Of a stretch of 64,000 nt of DNA, positions 34,572-48,013 are shown piece by piece. Location of the stretch: contig JAUPTC010000017.1 of NCBI GenBank assembly GCA_030762895.1, positions 992,001-1,056,000 on the forward strand, written 5' to 3'. The position numbers were made by a program, and so were the translations under genes. The notes beneath the pieces are model-generated. The model had not been told where the DNA came from, did not search any database, and worked only from the letters and a program-made list of their open reading frames with translations. This DNA comes from Sophora flavescens. Lineage: Eukaryota; Streptophyta; Magnoliopsida; Fabales; Fabaceae. The number at the start of each line of letters is the position of its first letter. Position 1 is the stretch's first letter.

Positions 34572-35909
34572 TGTTAGCCCAAGTGGCCTCTAACAAGTGT
34601 TGGAATCCTAGAGGGGGGTGAATAGGATTCAAAAGATTTTCGCAAACTTTTCAAAACTTTTGTTGTATGAAGGTATAACGTATTTAACAAGAGCACGTAA
34701 TGAATCTTTAGATGACGTGAACGTAATTGAAATGATGATTCAACAAGATTGTTTCAAATGCAATTCAATTCTTTATCAATTAAATCCTAATATGTAATGC
34801 AAGATTGAAATTAAAGAGAGATGGGTTAAGGAGAATTGCAAACCGATATTTTTACTGGTTCAATCACAATTTCTTGAGATCTACATCCAGTCTCACACCC
34901 ACCGTTATGAGAGTTCCTTGAGTAATCAGGATCTTGAGTACAACGTTCAAGAAATTTTACACCAGAGATATCTCACTCTGCAACCTACACACAACCAGGG
35001 ATTCCACACCCTGAATCCAACCCAGAAGAAGATGCCCCACTTCTTCCAAACTAAGAACGTCAAAAACAAGAAAGTAGAAGAGGTTTGAATCACTCTTGAA
35101 AGTGAGAAATTACAACTTGAAGCTCTAATGATCACAATGAAAGATTGAGAGAATGAGACGTAAGGATCTTGTGATATTTCGTGTTTCTTTTTGTTTGTTA
35201 AACGATGGCTAACGATCTTGAACGAAAGAGATGAATAGATCTATTTATTAGGGGTGTTTGTTACGTTTAAAAACCAGATCTGACAGCTGTGAATCGATTC
35301 ACAGACCCCTTGAATCGATTCACAGAGAGCTGTGACACATGAATCTATTCAGACTCACAGAGATCGATACATCGTGAATCCATTCATGAATCTATTCACA
35401 GAGAATGAAACACATGAATCTATTCATGAATCTATTCAGAGATTGAAACATCTTGAATCCATTCATGAATCTATTCAAAGAGTAAAATGCTTTGAATCTA
35501 TTAACACCAATCATTGAATCTATTCACAACATATTTACACTAAGGTTTCAATCATCTTATTTGTAAATATATTCATTTAAACTTAGATTTTCAACATGAA
35601 ACTCATCTAATGATCAAGTATTATATATTCATGCATTAAGTAAAGATTTAAAACATTTCAACATGATGAATGCATGAATTAAACTTGATTATGTTAACCT
35701 ATGTTGATTTTAATTTCATTTTATTTGCGTCTCATTCAAACATCTTATATGATCTTACAAAGGTACTAAAATAACATAAACCTTTAAGAACTACCCTTTG
35801 TAGATCTAAGTCTTCAAAACTTGATATAGTTGACATGTTGTCCTTTGTCATCTTCAAAACTTTGTACTTCAAATATCCAAGTCGGACTTGGGGAATCCAT
35901 TCATTCACA
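34572..35909 (-). repeat. 5' LTR (in element orientation)
   Basis: 1338 bp, starting TGTTAGCCCAAG and ending TTCACA on the plus strand, a direct copy of 28159-29485. It carries an additional TGAATCGATTCACAG unit (two at 35289-35325 against one in the partner). The promoter for the element should lie in this LTR and transcribe toward lower coordinates. Repeated TGAATCTATTCA motifs fill roughly 35338-35530. Confidence 0.95.
35241..35250 (-). promoter_or_regulatory. Possible TATA-like box in 5' LTR
   Basis: The minus strand reads TAATAAATAG in an otherwise mixed-composition stretch, and it is preserved in the other LTR (28830-28839). It is a candidate core promoter only; no transcript start can be seen, and other AT-rich stretches exist in the LTR. 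Confidence 0.25.
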
Positions 35910-35914
35910 TTAAT
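35910..35914 (+). repeat. Target-site duplication TTAAT, right copy
   Basis: TTAAT directly follows the terminal CA of the LTR and is followed by TGGGCTTAAG, the continuation of the satellite monomer interrupted at 28158. Confidence 0.93.
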
Positions 35915-35960
35915 TGGGCTTAAGAAGAGTAAATTAGGCCCATTTAAGTGAAGGAACATC

Positions 35961-38900
35961 ATGGACTGCACACTGATCCGCGCCAGAGAACTCGGGACCC
36001 AATTTATCCTTGATTTTGGCCTAATTTGACAATTCTTGTGAAACCTGAAAATGTAGGTCCCTTCCTTATCTTTCTAGGGACAGCAAGATCACCAAAATCC
36101 GATATCTATAGCTCTAGTTATGCTCTGCACAATGAACAAGGTTAGGATGAGTGAAAAATCCGAAAATTAACAATGTTTAGCAATTATGCCCAATAATGTA
36201 AAAGCAAAAACAATGATTGTAAAAGTTGTCTAATTTCCGTCTCTCTCTGGCTTGCACGGGTGTAAACTACTACTTATGCTTATTAATCATGACCTAACCC
36301 TAGACCAAATTAAGGGCCTCTGAATAAGCTTTCCAACAAGGTATCATATGCCTTAATTGGGCTTAAGATGAGTAAGTTAGGCCCATTTAAGTGAAGGAAC
36401 ATCATGGACTGCGTACAGATCCGCGCCAGAGAACTCAGGACCCATTTTAGCCTAGATTTTGGCCTAATTTGACAATTCTTGTGAAACATGAAATTGTAGG
36501 TCTCTTCCTTATCTTTCTAGGGACAGCAAGATCACCAAAATCCGATATCAGTAGCTCTAATTATGCCCTGCACAAGGCAACAAGGTCAAGATGAGTGAAA
36601 AATCCGAAAATTAACAATGTTTAGCAATTAAGTCCAATAATGTAAATGCAAAAACAATGATTATAAAAGTTGCCTAATTTCCGTCTATCTCTGGCTTGTA
36701 CGGCTGTAAACTGCTATTTATGCTTATTAATCCTGACCTAACCCTACACCAAATTAAGGGCCTCTGAATAAGCTTTCCAACAAGGTATCATATGCCTTAA
36801 TTGGGCTTAAGATGAGTAAGTTAGGCCCATTTAAGTGAAGGAAGATCATGGACTACGTACTGATCCGCGTCAAAGAACTCGGGACCCAATTTAGCCTTGA
36901 TTTTGTCCTAATTTGACAATTCTTTTGAAACCTGAAATTGTAGGTCTCTTCCTTATCTTTTTAGGGACGGCAAGATCACCAAAATCCGATATCTGTAGCT
37001 CAAGTTATGCTCTGCACAAGGCAACAAGGTCAGGATGAGTGGAAAATTAGAAAATTAACAATGTTTAGAAATTAAGTCCAATAATGTAAAAGAAAAAACA
37101 ATGATTGTAAAAGTTGTCTAATTTTTGTCTCTCTCTGGCTTGTGCTGCTGCAACCTGCTATTTATGCTTATTAATCCTGACCTAACCCTAAACCAAATTA
37201 AGGGCCTCTGAATAAGCTTTCCAACAAGGTATCATTTCCCTTAGTTGGGCTTAAGTTTAGTATGTTAGGCCCATTTAAGTGAAGGAACATCATGGACTGC
37301 GCACTGATCCGCGCCAGAGAACTCGGGACCCAAGTTACCCTTTATTTTGGCCTAATTTGACAATTCTTGTGAAACCTGAAATTGTAGGTCTCTTCCTTAT
37401 CTTTCTAGGGACAGCAAGGACACAAAAATCCGATATTTGCAGCTCTAGTTATGCTCTGTGCATGTCAACAAGGTCAGGATGAGTGAAAAATCCGAAAATT
37501 AACAATGCTTAGAAATTAAGTCCAATAATGTAAAAGAAAAAAAGAATAATTGTAAAAGTTGTGTAATTTTTGTCTCTCTAACTTGTGCGGCTGTAAACTG
37601 CTATTTATGCTTATTAATCTTGACCTTACCCTAGACCAAATTAAGGGCCTCTGAATAAGCTTTCCAACAAGGTATCATATTCCTTAATTGGGCTTAAGAT
37701 GAGTAAGTTAGGCCCATTTAAGTGAAGGAACATCATGGACTGCGCACTGATCCGCGCCAGAGAACTCGGGAACCCAATTTAGCCTTGATTTTGGGCTAAT
37801 TTGACAATTGTTTTGAAACCTTAAATTGTAGGTCTCCTCCTTATCTTTCTAGGGACAGCAAGATCACCAAAATCCGATATTTGTAGCTCTAGTTATGCTC
37901 TGCGAAAGCCAACAAGGTCAGGATGAGTGAAAAATCAGAAAATTAACAATGTTTTTCAATTAAGCCCAATTAAGCCCAATAATGTAAAAGCAAAAACAAC
38001 AATTGTAAAAGTTGTCTAATTTTTGTCTCTCTCTGGCTTGTGCGGCTGTAAACTGCTATTTATGCTTATTAATCCTGACCTAACCTTAGACCAAATAAAG
38101 GGCCTCTGAATATGCTTTCCAATAAGGAATCATATACCTTAATTGGGCTTAAGATGAGTAAGGTCTGCCCTTTTAAGTGAAGGAACATCATGTACTGCGT
38201 ACTGATCCGCACCAGAGAACTCAGGACCCAATTTAGCCTTGACTTCCGCCTAATTTGACAATTCTTGTGAAACCTGAAATTGTAGGTCTCTTCCTTAACC
38301 TTCTAGGGACAGCAAGATCACCAAAATCTATATCTGTAGCTCAAGTTATGCTCTGCACAAGGCAACAAGGTCAGGATGAGCGAAAAATCCGAAAATTAAC
38401 AATGTTCAGCAATTAAGTCCAATAATGTAAAAGCAAAAACAATGATTGTATAAGTTGTTTAATTTTCATCTCTCTCTGGATTGTGCGGCTGTAAATTGCT
38501 ATTTATGCTTATTAATCCTGACCTAACCCTAGAACAAATTAAAGGCCTCTGAATAAGCTTTCCAAAAAGGTATCATATTCCTTAATTGGGCTTAAGATGA
38601 GTAAGTTAGGCCCATTTAAGGGAAGGAACATCATGGACTATGCACTGATCCGTGCCAGAGAACTCGGAAACCCAATTTAGCCTTGATTTTGGCCTAATTT
38701 GACAATTGTTGTGACAACAGAAATTGTAGGTCTCCTCCTTATCTTTCTAGGGACAGCAAGATCACCAAAATCCGATATTTGTAGCTCTTGTTATGCTCTG
38801 CGAAATCCAACAAGGTCAGGATGAGTGAAAAATCCGAAAATTAACAATGTTTAGGAATTAAGTCTAATAATGTAAAAGAAAAAACAATGATTGTAAAATT

Positions 38901-39529
38901 TGTCTAATTTTCGTCTATCTTTGGATTTTGCGTCTGTAAACTGCTATTTATGCTTATTAATCCTGACCTAACCCTAGACCAAATTAAGGGCCTCTGAATA
39001 AGCTTTCCACTAAGGTATCATATGCCTTAACTGGGCTTAATATGAGTAAGTTAGGCCCATTTAAGTGAAGGAACATCATGGACTGCGCACTGATCAGCGC
39101 CAGAGAACTCGAGACCCAATTTAGCCTTTATTTTGGGATAATTTGACAATTCTTGTGAAACCTGAAATTGTAGGTCTCTTCGTTATCTTTCTAAGGACAG
39201 TAGACCACCAAAATCCGATATCTGTAGCTCTAGTTATGCTCTGCGCAAGGCAACAAGGTCAGGATGAGTGAAAAATCCGAAAATTGACAATGTTTAGCAA
39301 TTAAGCCCAACTAAGCCAAATAATGTAAAAGCAAAAACAATGATTGTAAAAGTTGTCTAATTTCTGTCTCTCTCTGGCTTGTGCGGCTGCAAACTGCTAT
39401 TTATGCTTATTAATCCTAACCTAACCCTAGGCAAATTAAGGGCCTCTCAATAAGCTTTCCAACAAGGTATCATATGCCTTAATTGGGCTTAAGATGAGTA
39501 AGTTAGGTCCATTTAAGTGAAGGAACATC
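35961..39529 (+). repeat. Diverged satellite monomers, no clear higher order
   Basis: Monomer starts: 35961, 36404, 36848, 37292, 37735, 38190 (anchor CATCATGTAC), 38633 and 39078. Lengths are 443-455 bp. The 37735 monomer carries the tandem CCCAATTAAG duplication. The 39078 monomer's second half (GGCTGCAAACTGC, CCCTAGGCAAATTAAGGGCC) recurs in the 39975 monomer, linking it to the following trimer block. Confidence 0.85.
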
Positions 39530-42500
39530 ATGGACTGCATACTGATCCACGTCAGAGAACTCGGGACCCAACTTAGCCTTGATTTTGGCCTAATTTGACA
39601 ATTCTTGTGATACCGAAAATTGTAGGTCTCTTCCTTATCTTTCTAGGGACAGCAAGGTCACAAAAATCCGATATCTGTAGCTCTAGTTATGCTCTGCGCA
39701 AGGCAAAGAAGGTCAAGATGAGTGAAAAATCCGAAAATTAACAATGTTTAGCAATTAAGTCCAATAAAGTAAAAGCAAAAAGAATGATTGTAAAAGTTGT
39801 CAAATTTCCGTCTCTCTCTGGCTTGTGCGGCTGTAAACTGCTATTTATGCTTATTAATCCTGACCTCACCCTAGACCAAATTAAGAGCCTCTGAATAAGC
39901 TTTCCAACAAGGTATCATATGCCTTAATTGGGCTTAAGATGAGTAAGTTAGGCCCATTTAAGTGAAGGAACATCATGGATGCACAGATCGATCCGCGCCA
40001 GAGAACTCTGGACCCAATTTAGCCTTGATTTTGGCCTAATTGGACAATTCTTGTGAAACCTGAAATTGTAGGTCTCTTCCTTATCTTTCTAGGGACAACA
40101 AGATCACCAAAATCCGATATCTGTAGCTCTAGTTAAGCTCTGCGCAAGGCAACAAGGTCAGGATGAGTGAAAAATCCGAAAATTTACAATGTTTAGCAAT
40201 TAAGCCCAATTAAGCCAAATAATGTAAAAGCAAAAACAATGATTTTAAAAGTTGTCTAATTTCTGTCTCTCTCTGGCTTGTGCGGCTGCAAACTTCTATT
40301 TATTCTTATTAATCCTAACCTAACCCTAGGCAAATTAAGGGCCTCTCAATAAGCTTTCCAACAAGGTATCATATGCCTTAATTGGGCTTAAGATGAGTAA
40401 GTTAGGTCCATTTAAGTGAAGGAACATCATGGACTGCATACTGATCCACGTCAGAGAACTCAGGACCCAATTTAGCCTTGATTTTCGCCTAATTTGACAA
40501 TTCTTGTGAAACCTGAAATTGTAGGCCTCTTCCTTATCTTTCTAGGGATAGCAAGATCACCAAAATCCGATATCTGTAGCTCAAGTTATGCTCTGCACAA
40601 GGCAATAAGGTCAGGATGAGTGAAAAATCCGAAAATTAACAATGTTTAGCAATTAAGTCCAATAATTTAAAAGAAAAAATAATGATTGTAAAATTTGTCT
40701 AATTTCTGTCTCTCTCTGGCTTGTGCGGCTGTAAACTGCTATTCATGCTCATTAATCCTGAGCTAACCCTAGACCCAATTAAGGGCCTCTGAATAAGCTT
40801 TCCAACAAGGTATCATATGCCTTAATTGGGCTTAAGTTGAGTATGTTAGGCCCATTTAAGTGAAGGAACATCATGGACTGCGCACTGATCCGCGCCAGAG
40901 AACTCGGGACCCAACTTAGCCTTGATTTTGGCCTAATTTGACAATTCTTGTGATACCGAAAATTGTAGGTCTCTTCCTTATCTTTCTAGGGACAGCAAGG
41001 TCACAAAAATCCGATATCTGTAGCTCTAGTTATGCTCTGCGCAAGGCAGCAAGGTCAAGATGAGTGAAAAATCCGAAAATTAACAATGTTTAGCAATTAA
41101 GTCCAATAAAGTAAAAGCAAAAAGAATGATTGTAAAAGTTGTCAAATTTCCGTCTCTCTCTGGCTTGTGCGGCTGTAAACTGCTATTTATGCTTATTAAT
41201 CCTGACCTCACCCTAGACCAAATTAAGAGCCTCTGAATAAGCTTTCCAACAAGGTATCATATGCCTTAATTGGGCTTAAGATGAGTAAGTTAGGCCCATT
41301 TAAGTGAAGGAACATCATGGACTGCGCACTGATCCGCGCCAGAGAACTCTGGACCCAATTTAGCCTTGATTTTGGCCTAATTCGACAATTCTTGTGAAAC
41401 CTGAAATTGTAGGTCTCTTCCTTATCTTTCTAGGGACAACAAGATCACCAAAATCCGATATCTGTAGCTCTAGTTAAGCTCTGCGCAAGGCAACAAGGTC
41501 AGGATGAGTGAAAAATCCGAAAATTTACAATGTTTAGCAATTAAGCCCAATTAAGCCAAATAATGTAAAAGCAAAAACAATGATTTTTAAAGTTGTCTAA
41601 TTTCCGTCTCTCTCTGGCTTGTGCGGCTGTAAACTGCTATTTATGCTTATTAATCCTAACCTAACCCAAGACCAAATTAAGGGCCTCTGAATAAGCTTAA
41701 CAACATGGTATCATATGCCTTAATTGGGTTTAAGATGACTAAGTTAGGTCCATTTAAGTGAAGGAACATCATGGATCACAGATCTGATCCGCGCCAAAGA
41801 ACTCAAGACAAAATTTAGCCTTGATTTTGGCCTAATTTGACAATTCTTGTGAAACCTGAAATTGTAGGTCTCTTCCTTATCTTTCTAGGGACAACAAGAT
41901 CACCAAAATCCGATATCTGTAGCTCAAGTTATGCTCTGCACAAGGCAATAAGGTCAGGATGAGTGAAAAATCCGAAAATTAACAATGTTTAGCAATTAAG
42001 TCCAATAATTTAAAAGAAAAAATAATGATTGTAAAATTTGTCTAATTTCTGTCTCTCTCTGGCTTGTGCGGCTGTAAACTGCTATTCATGCTTATTAATC
42101 CTGAGCTAACCCTAGACCCAATTAAGGGCCTCTGAATAAGCTTTCCAACAAGGTATCATATGCCTTAATTGGGCTTAAGTTGAGTATGTTAGGCCCATTT
42201 AAGTGAAGGAACATCATGGACTGCGCACTGATCCGCGCCGGGAGAACTCGGGACCCAACTTAGCCTTGATTTTGGCCTAATTTGACAATTCTTGTGATAC
42301 CGAAAATTGTAGGTCTCTTCCTTATCTTTCTAGGGACAGCAAGGTCACAAAAATCCGATATCTGTAGCTCTAGTTATGCTCTGCGCAAGGCAGCAAGGTC
42401 AAGATGAGTGAAAAATCCGAAAATTAACAATGTTTAGCAATTAAGTCCAATAAAGTAAAAGCAAAAAGAATGATTGTAAAAGTTGTCAAATTTCCGTCTC

Positions 42501-44001
42501 TCTCTGGCTTGTGCGGCTGTAAACTGCTATTTATGCTTATTAATCCTGACCTCACCCTAGACCAAATTAAGAGCCTCTGAATAAGCTTTCCAACAAGGTA
42601 TCATATGCCTTAATTGGGCTTAAGATGAGTAAGTTAGGCCCATTTAAGTGAAGGAACATCATGGATCGCAGATCGATCCGCGCCAGAGAACTCTGGACCC
42701 AATTTAGCCTTGATTTTGGCCTAATTGGACAATTCTTGTGAAACTTGAAATTGTAGGTCTCTTCCTTATCTTTCTAGGGACAACAAGATCACAAAAATCC
42801 GATATCTGTAGCTCTAGTTATGCTCTGCGCAAGGCAGCAAGGTCAGGATGAGTGAAAAATCCGAAAATTAACAATGTTTAGCAATTAAGTCCAATAAAGT
42901 AAAAGCAAAAAGAATGATTGTAAAAGTTGTCAAATTTCCGTCTCTCTCTGGCTTCTGCGGCTGTAAACTGCTATTTAAGCTTATTAATCCTGACCTCACC
43001 CTAGACCAAATTAAGAGCCTCTGAATAAGCTTTCCAACAAGGTATCATATGCCTTAATTGGGCTTAAGATGAGTAAGTTAGGCCCATTTAAGTGAAGGAA
43101 CATCATGGACTGCGCACTGATCCGCGCCAGAGAACTCTGGACCCAATTTAGCCTTGATTTTGGCCTAATTGGACAATTCTTGTGAAACCTGAAATTGTAG
43201 GTCTCTTCCTTATCTTTCTAGGGACAACAAGATCACCAAAATCCGATATATGTAGCTCTAGTTAACCTCTGCGCAAGGCAACAAGGTCAGGATGAGTGAA
43301 AAATCCGAAAATTTACAATGTTTAGCAATTAAGCCCAATTAAGCCAAATAATGTAAAAGCAAAAACAATGATTTTAAAAGTTGTCTAATTTCCGTCTCTC
43401 TCTGGCTTGTGCGGTCAGAAACTGCTATTTATGCTTATTAATCCTAACCTAACCCAAGACCAAATTAAGGGCCTCTGAATAAGCTTAACAACATGGTATC
43501 ATATGCCTTAATTGGGTTTAAGATGACTAAGTTAGGTCCATTTAAGTGAAGGAACATCATGGACTGCGTACTGATCCGCGCCAGTGAACTCAGGACAAAA
43601 TTTAGCCTTGATTTTGGCCTAATTTGACAATTCTTGTGAAACCTGAAATTGTAGGTCTCTTCCTTATCTTTCTAGGGACAACAAGATCACCAAAATCCGA
43701 TATCCGAGTTCTAGTTATGCTCTGCACATGGCAACAAGGTCAGGATGAGTGAAAAATCCGAAAATTAACAATGTTTAGCAATTAAGTCCAATAATGTAAA
43801 AGCAAAAATAATGATTGTAAAAGTTGTCTAATTTCCGTCTCTCTCTGACTTGTACGGCTGTAACCTGCTATTTATGCTTATTAATCCTGACCTAACCCTA
43901 GACCAAATTAAGGGCCTCTGAATAAGCTTTCCAACAAGGTATCATATGCCTTAACTGGGCTTAAGATGAGCAAGTTAGGCCCATTTAAGTGAAGGAACAT
44001 C
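39530..44001 (+). repeat. Local trimer repeat, 1343 bp period
   Basis: Units: 39530/39975/40429, then 40873/41317/41771, then 42216/42661/43105/43559. The first monomer of each unit has GTGATACCGAAAATTGTAGG and AGCAAGGTCACAAAAATCC. The second has GAACTCTGGACCC. The third has AATAATTTAAAAGAAAAAAT or a related anchor. The spacing 39530 to 40873 to 42216 is exactly 1343 bp twice. The last unit holds an extra monomer at 42661 that starts like the second type and continues like the first, so it is a hybrid. Confidence 0.85.
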
Positions 44002-44455
44002 ATGGACTGCGCACTGATCCTCGTCAAAGAACTCGGGACCCAATTTAGCCTTGATTTTGGCCTAATTTGACAAATCTTGTGAAACCTGAAATTGTAGGTC
44101 TCTTCGTTATCTTTCTAGGGACCACAAGATCACCAAAATCCGATATTTGTAGCTCTAGTTTGGCTGTGCGCAAGGCAACAAGGTCAGGATGAGTGAAAAA
44201 TCCGAAAATTAACAATGTTTAGCGATTAAGCCCAATTAAGCCAAATAATGTAAACGCAAAGATAATGATTGTAAAAGTTGTCTAATTTTCGTCTCTCTCT
44301 GGCTTGTACCGCTGTAACCTGCTATTTATGCTTATTAATCCTGACCTAACCCTAGACCAAATTAAGGGCCTCTGAATAATCTTTCCAACAAGGTATCATA
44401 TGCCTTAATTGTGCTTAAGATGAGTAAGTTAGGCCCATTTAAGTGAAGGAAAATC

Positions 44456-47400
44456 ATGGACTGCGCACTGATCCGTGGCAGAGAACTCGGAAACCCAATT
44501 TAGCCTTGATTTTGGCCTAATTTGACAATTGTTGTGAAACCAGAAATTGTAGGTCTCTTCCTTATCTTTCTAGGGACAGCAAGGACACAAAAATCCGATA
44601 TCTGCAACTCTAGTTATGCTCTGCGCAAGTCAACATGGTCAGGATGAGTAAAAAATCCGAAAATTAACAATGTTTAGAAATTAAGTCCAATAATGTAAAA
44701 GAAAAAACAATGATTGTAAAAGTTGTGTTATTTCTGTCTCTCTCTGGCTTGTTCGGCTGTAAACTGTTATTTATGTTTATTAATCATGACCTAACCTTAG
44801 ACCAAATTAAGGGCCTCTGAATAAGCTTTCCAACAAGATATCATATACCTTAATTGGGCTTAAGATGAGAAAGTTAGGAACATTTAAGTGAAGGAACATC
44901 ATGGACTGCGTACTGATCCGCGCCAGAGAATTCAGGACCCAATTTAGCCTTGATTTTGTCCTAATTTGACAATTCTTGTGAAACCTGAATTTGTTGGTCC
45001 ATTCCTTATCTTTCTAGGGACAGCAATGTCACAAAAATCCGATATCTGCAGCTCTAGTTATGCTCTACGCAAGTCAACAAGGTCGGGATGAGTGAAAAAT
45101 CCGAAAATTAACATTGTTTAGAAATCAAGTCCAATAATGTAAAAGAAAAAACAATGGTTGTAAAAGTTGTGTTATTTCAGTCTCTCTCTGGCTTGTGCGG
45201 CTGTAAACTGCTATTTATGCTTATTAATCTTGACCAAACCCTCGACCAAACTAAGGGCCTCTGAATAAGCTTTCCAACAAGGTATCATATTCCTTAATTG
45301 GGCTTAAGATGAGTAAGTTAGGCCCATTTTAGTGAAGGAACATCATGGACTTCGCACTAATCCGTGCCAAAGAACTCAGAAACCCAATTTAGCCTTGATT
45401 TTGGCCTAATTTGACAATTGTTGTGAAACCAGAAATTGTAGGTCTCCTCCTTATCTTTCTAGGGACAACAAGATCACCAAAAATCCGATATTTGTAGCTC
45501 TTGTTATGCTCTGCGAAATCCAACATGGTCGGGATGCGTGAAAAATCCGAAAATTAACAATGTTTTGCAATTAAGCCCAATAATGTAAAAGCAAAAACAA
45601 TGACTGTAAAAGTTGTCTAATTTCCGTCTCTCTCTGGCTTGTACGGCTGTAAAATGCTATTTATGCTTATTAATCCTGACCTACCTCTAGACCAAATTAA
45701 GGGCCTTTGAATAAGCTTTACAACAAGGTATCATTTGCCTTAATTGGGCTTAAGATGACTAAGTTAGGCCCATTTAAGTGAAGGACCATCATGGACTGCG
45801 TACTGATCCGCGCCAGAGAACCCAGGACCCAATTTAGCCTTGATTTTGGCCTAATTTGACAATTCTTGTGAAACCTGAAATTGTAGGTCTCTTCCTTATC
45901 TTTCTAGGGACAGCAAGATCACCAAAATCCGATATCTGTAGCTCAAGTTATGCTCTGCACAAGGTAACAAGGTCAGGATGAGTGAAAAATCCGAAAATTA
46001 ATAATGTTTAGCAATTAAGTCCAATAATGTAAAAGCAAAAATAATGATTGTAAAAGTTGTCTAATTTTCGTCTCTCTCTGGCTTGTACCGCTGTAACCTG
46101 CTATTTATGCTTATTAATCCTGACCTAACCCTAGACCAAATTAAGGGCCTCTGAATAATCTTTCCAACAAGGTATCATATGCCTTAATTGTGCTTAAGAT
46201 GAGTAAGTTAGGCCCATTTAAGTGAAGGAAAATCATGGACTGCGCACTGATCCGTGGCAGAGAACTCGGAAACCCAATTTAGCCTTGATTTTGGCCTAAT
46301 TTGACAATTGTTGTGAAACCAGAAATTGTAGGTCTCTTCCTTATCTTTCTAGGGACAGCAAGGACACAAAAATCCGATATCTGCAACTCTAGTTATGCTC
46401 TGCGCAAGTCAACATGGTCAGGATGAGTAAAAAATCCGAAAATTAACAATGTTTAGAAATTAAGTCCAATAATGTAAAAGCAAAAACATTGATTGTAAAA
46501 GTTGTGTTATTTCTGTCTCACTCTCGCTTGTTCGGCTGTAAACTGTTATTTATGCTTATTAATCATGACCTAACCTTAGACCAAATTAAGGGCCTCTGAA
46601 TAAGCTTTCCAACAAGATATCATATACCTTAATTGGGCTTAAGATGAGAAAGTTAGGAACATTTAAGTGAAGGAACATCATGGACTGCGTACTGATCCGC
46701 GCCAGAGAATTCAGGACCCAATTTAGCCTTGATTTTGTCCTAATTTGACAATTCTTGTGAAACCTGAATTTGTTGGTCCATTCCTTATCTTTCTAGGGAC
46801 AGCAATGTCACAAAAATCCGATATCTGCAGCTCTAGTTATGCTCTACGCAAGTCAACAAGGTCGGGATGAGTGAAAAATCCGAAAATTAACATTGTTTAG
46901 AAATCAAGTCCAATAATGTAAAAGAAAAAACAATGGTTGTAAAAGTTGTGTTATTTCAGTCTCTCTCTGGCTTGAGCGGCTGTAAACTGCTATTTATGCT
47001 TATTAATCTTGACCAAACCCTCGACCAAACTAAGGGCCTCTGAATAAGCTTTCCAACAAGGTATCATATTCCTTAATTGGGCTTAAGATGAGTAAGTTAG
47101 GCCCATTTTAGTGAAGGAACATCATGGACTTCGCACTAATCCGTGCCAAAGAACTCAGAAACCCAATTTAGCCTTGATTTTGGCCTAATTTGACAATTGT
47201 TGTGAAACCAGAAATTGTAGGTCTCCTCCTTATCTTTCTAGGGACAACAAGATCACCAAAAATCCGATATTTGTAGCTCTTGTTATGCTCTGCGAAATCC
47301 AACATGGTCGGGATGCGTGAAAAATCCGAAAATTAACAATGTTTTGCAATTAAGCCCAATAATGTAAAAGCAAAAACAATGACTGTAAAAGTTGTCTAAT

Positions 47401-48013
47401 TTCCGTCTCTCTCTGGCTTGTACGGCTGTAAAATGCTATTTATGCTTATTAATCCTGACCTACCTCTAGACCAAATTAAGGGCCTTTGAATAAGCTTTCC
47501 AACAAGGTATCATATGCCTTAATTGGGCTTAAGATGAGTAAGTTAGGCCCATTTAAGTGAAGGAACATCATAGATCGTATAACGATCCGTGCCAGAGAAT
47601 TCAAGACCCAATTTAGCCTTGATTTTGGCATAATTTGACAATTCTTGTGAAACCTGAAATTGTAGGTCTCTTCCTTATCTTTCTAGGGACAGCAAGATCA
47701 CCAAAATCCGATATCTGTAGCTCTAGTTATGCTCTGCACAAGGCAACAAGGTCAAAATGAGTGAAAAATCCGAAAATTAACAATGTTTAGCAATTAAGTC
47801 CAATAATGTAAAAGCAAAAACATTGATTGTAAAAGTTGTCTAATATACGCCTATCTCTGGCTTGTGCGGCTGTAAACTGCTATTTTTGCTTATTAATCCT
47901 GACCTAACCCTAGACCAAATTAAGGGCCTCTGAATAAGCTTTCCAACAAGGTATCATATGCCTTAAATGGGGTTAAGATGAGTAAGTTAGGCCCATTTAA
48001 GTGAAGGAACTTC
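44456..48013 (+). repeat. Tandem duplication of four monomers, 1779 bp period
   Basis: Monomers 44456, 44901, 45345 and 45791 pair with 46235, 46680, 47124 and 47570, each 1779 bp apart. Shared rare variants include ATCCGTGGCAGAGAACTCGG, AATTTGTTGGTCCATTCC, ACTTCGCACTAATCCGTGCC and CTCTGCGAAATCCAACATGG. The near-identity begins upstream of 44456, in the part of the 44002 monomer reading GTACCGCTGTAACCTGC, which matches the corresponding part of 45791. The 47570 monomer has an altered anchor (CATAGATCGTATAACGATCC). Confidence 0.87.

Larger units (their letters stand above)
28159..35909 (-). mobile_element. Ty1/copia LTR retrotransposon, SIRE/Maximus-like, defective
   Basis: A 7751 bp element inserted in the satellite and read on the minus strand. 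It has two direct LTRs of about 1.33 kb starting TG and ending CA, a 5 bp TTAAT duplication, a primer-binding site next to the LTR at 34572, and a polypurine tract next to the LTR at 29485. Domains run gag, protease, integrase, reverse transcriptase, RNase H, which is the copia order. Gag with a CCHC knuckle, an acidic region and a second degenerate knuckle, the IWVPK motif, and the RT text MGELNYFLGLQIKQ with SRPDIMFSVC are typical of the SIRE/Maximus lineage (from family knowledge; a tree was not run). At least nine disabling lesions and a large RT deletion make it non-autonomous. No env-like frame is present. Confidence 0.95.
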
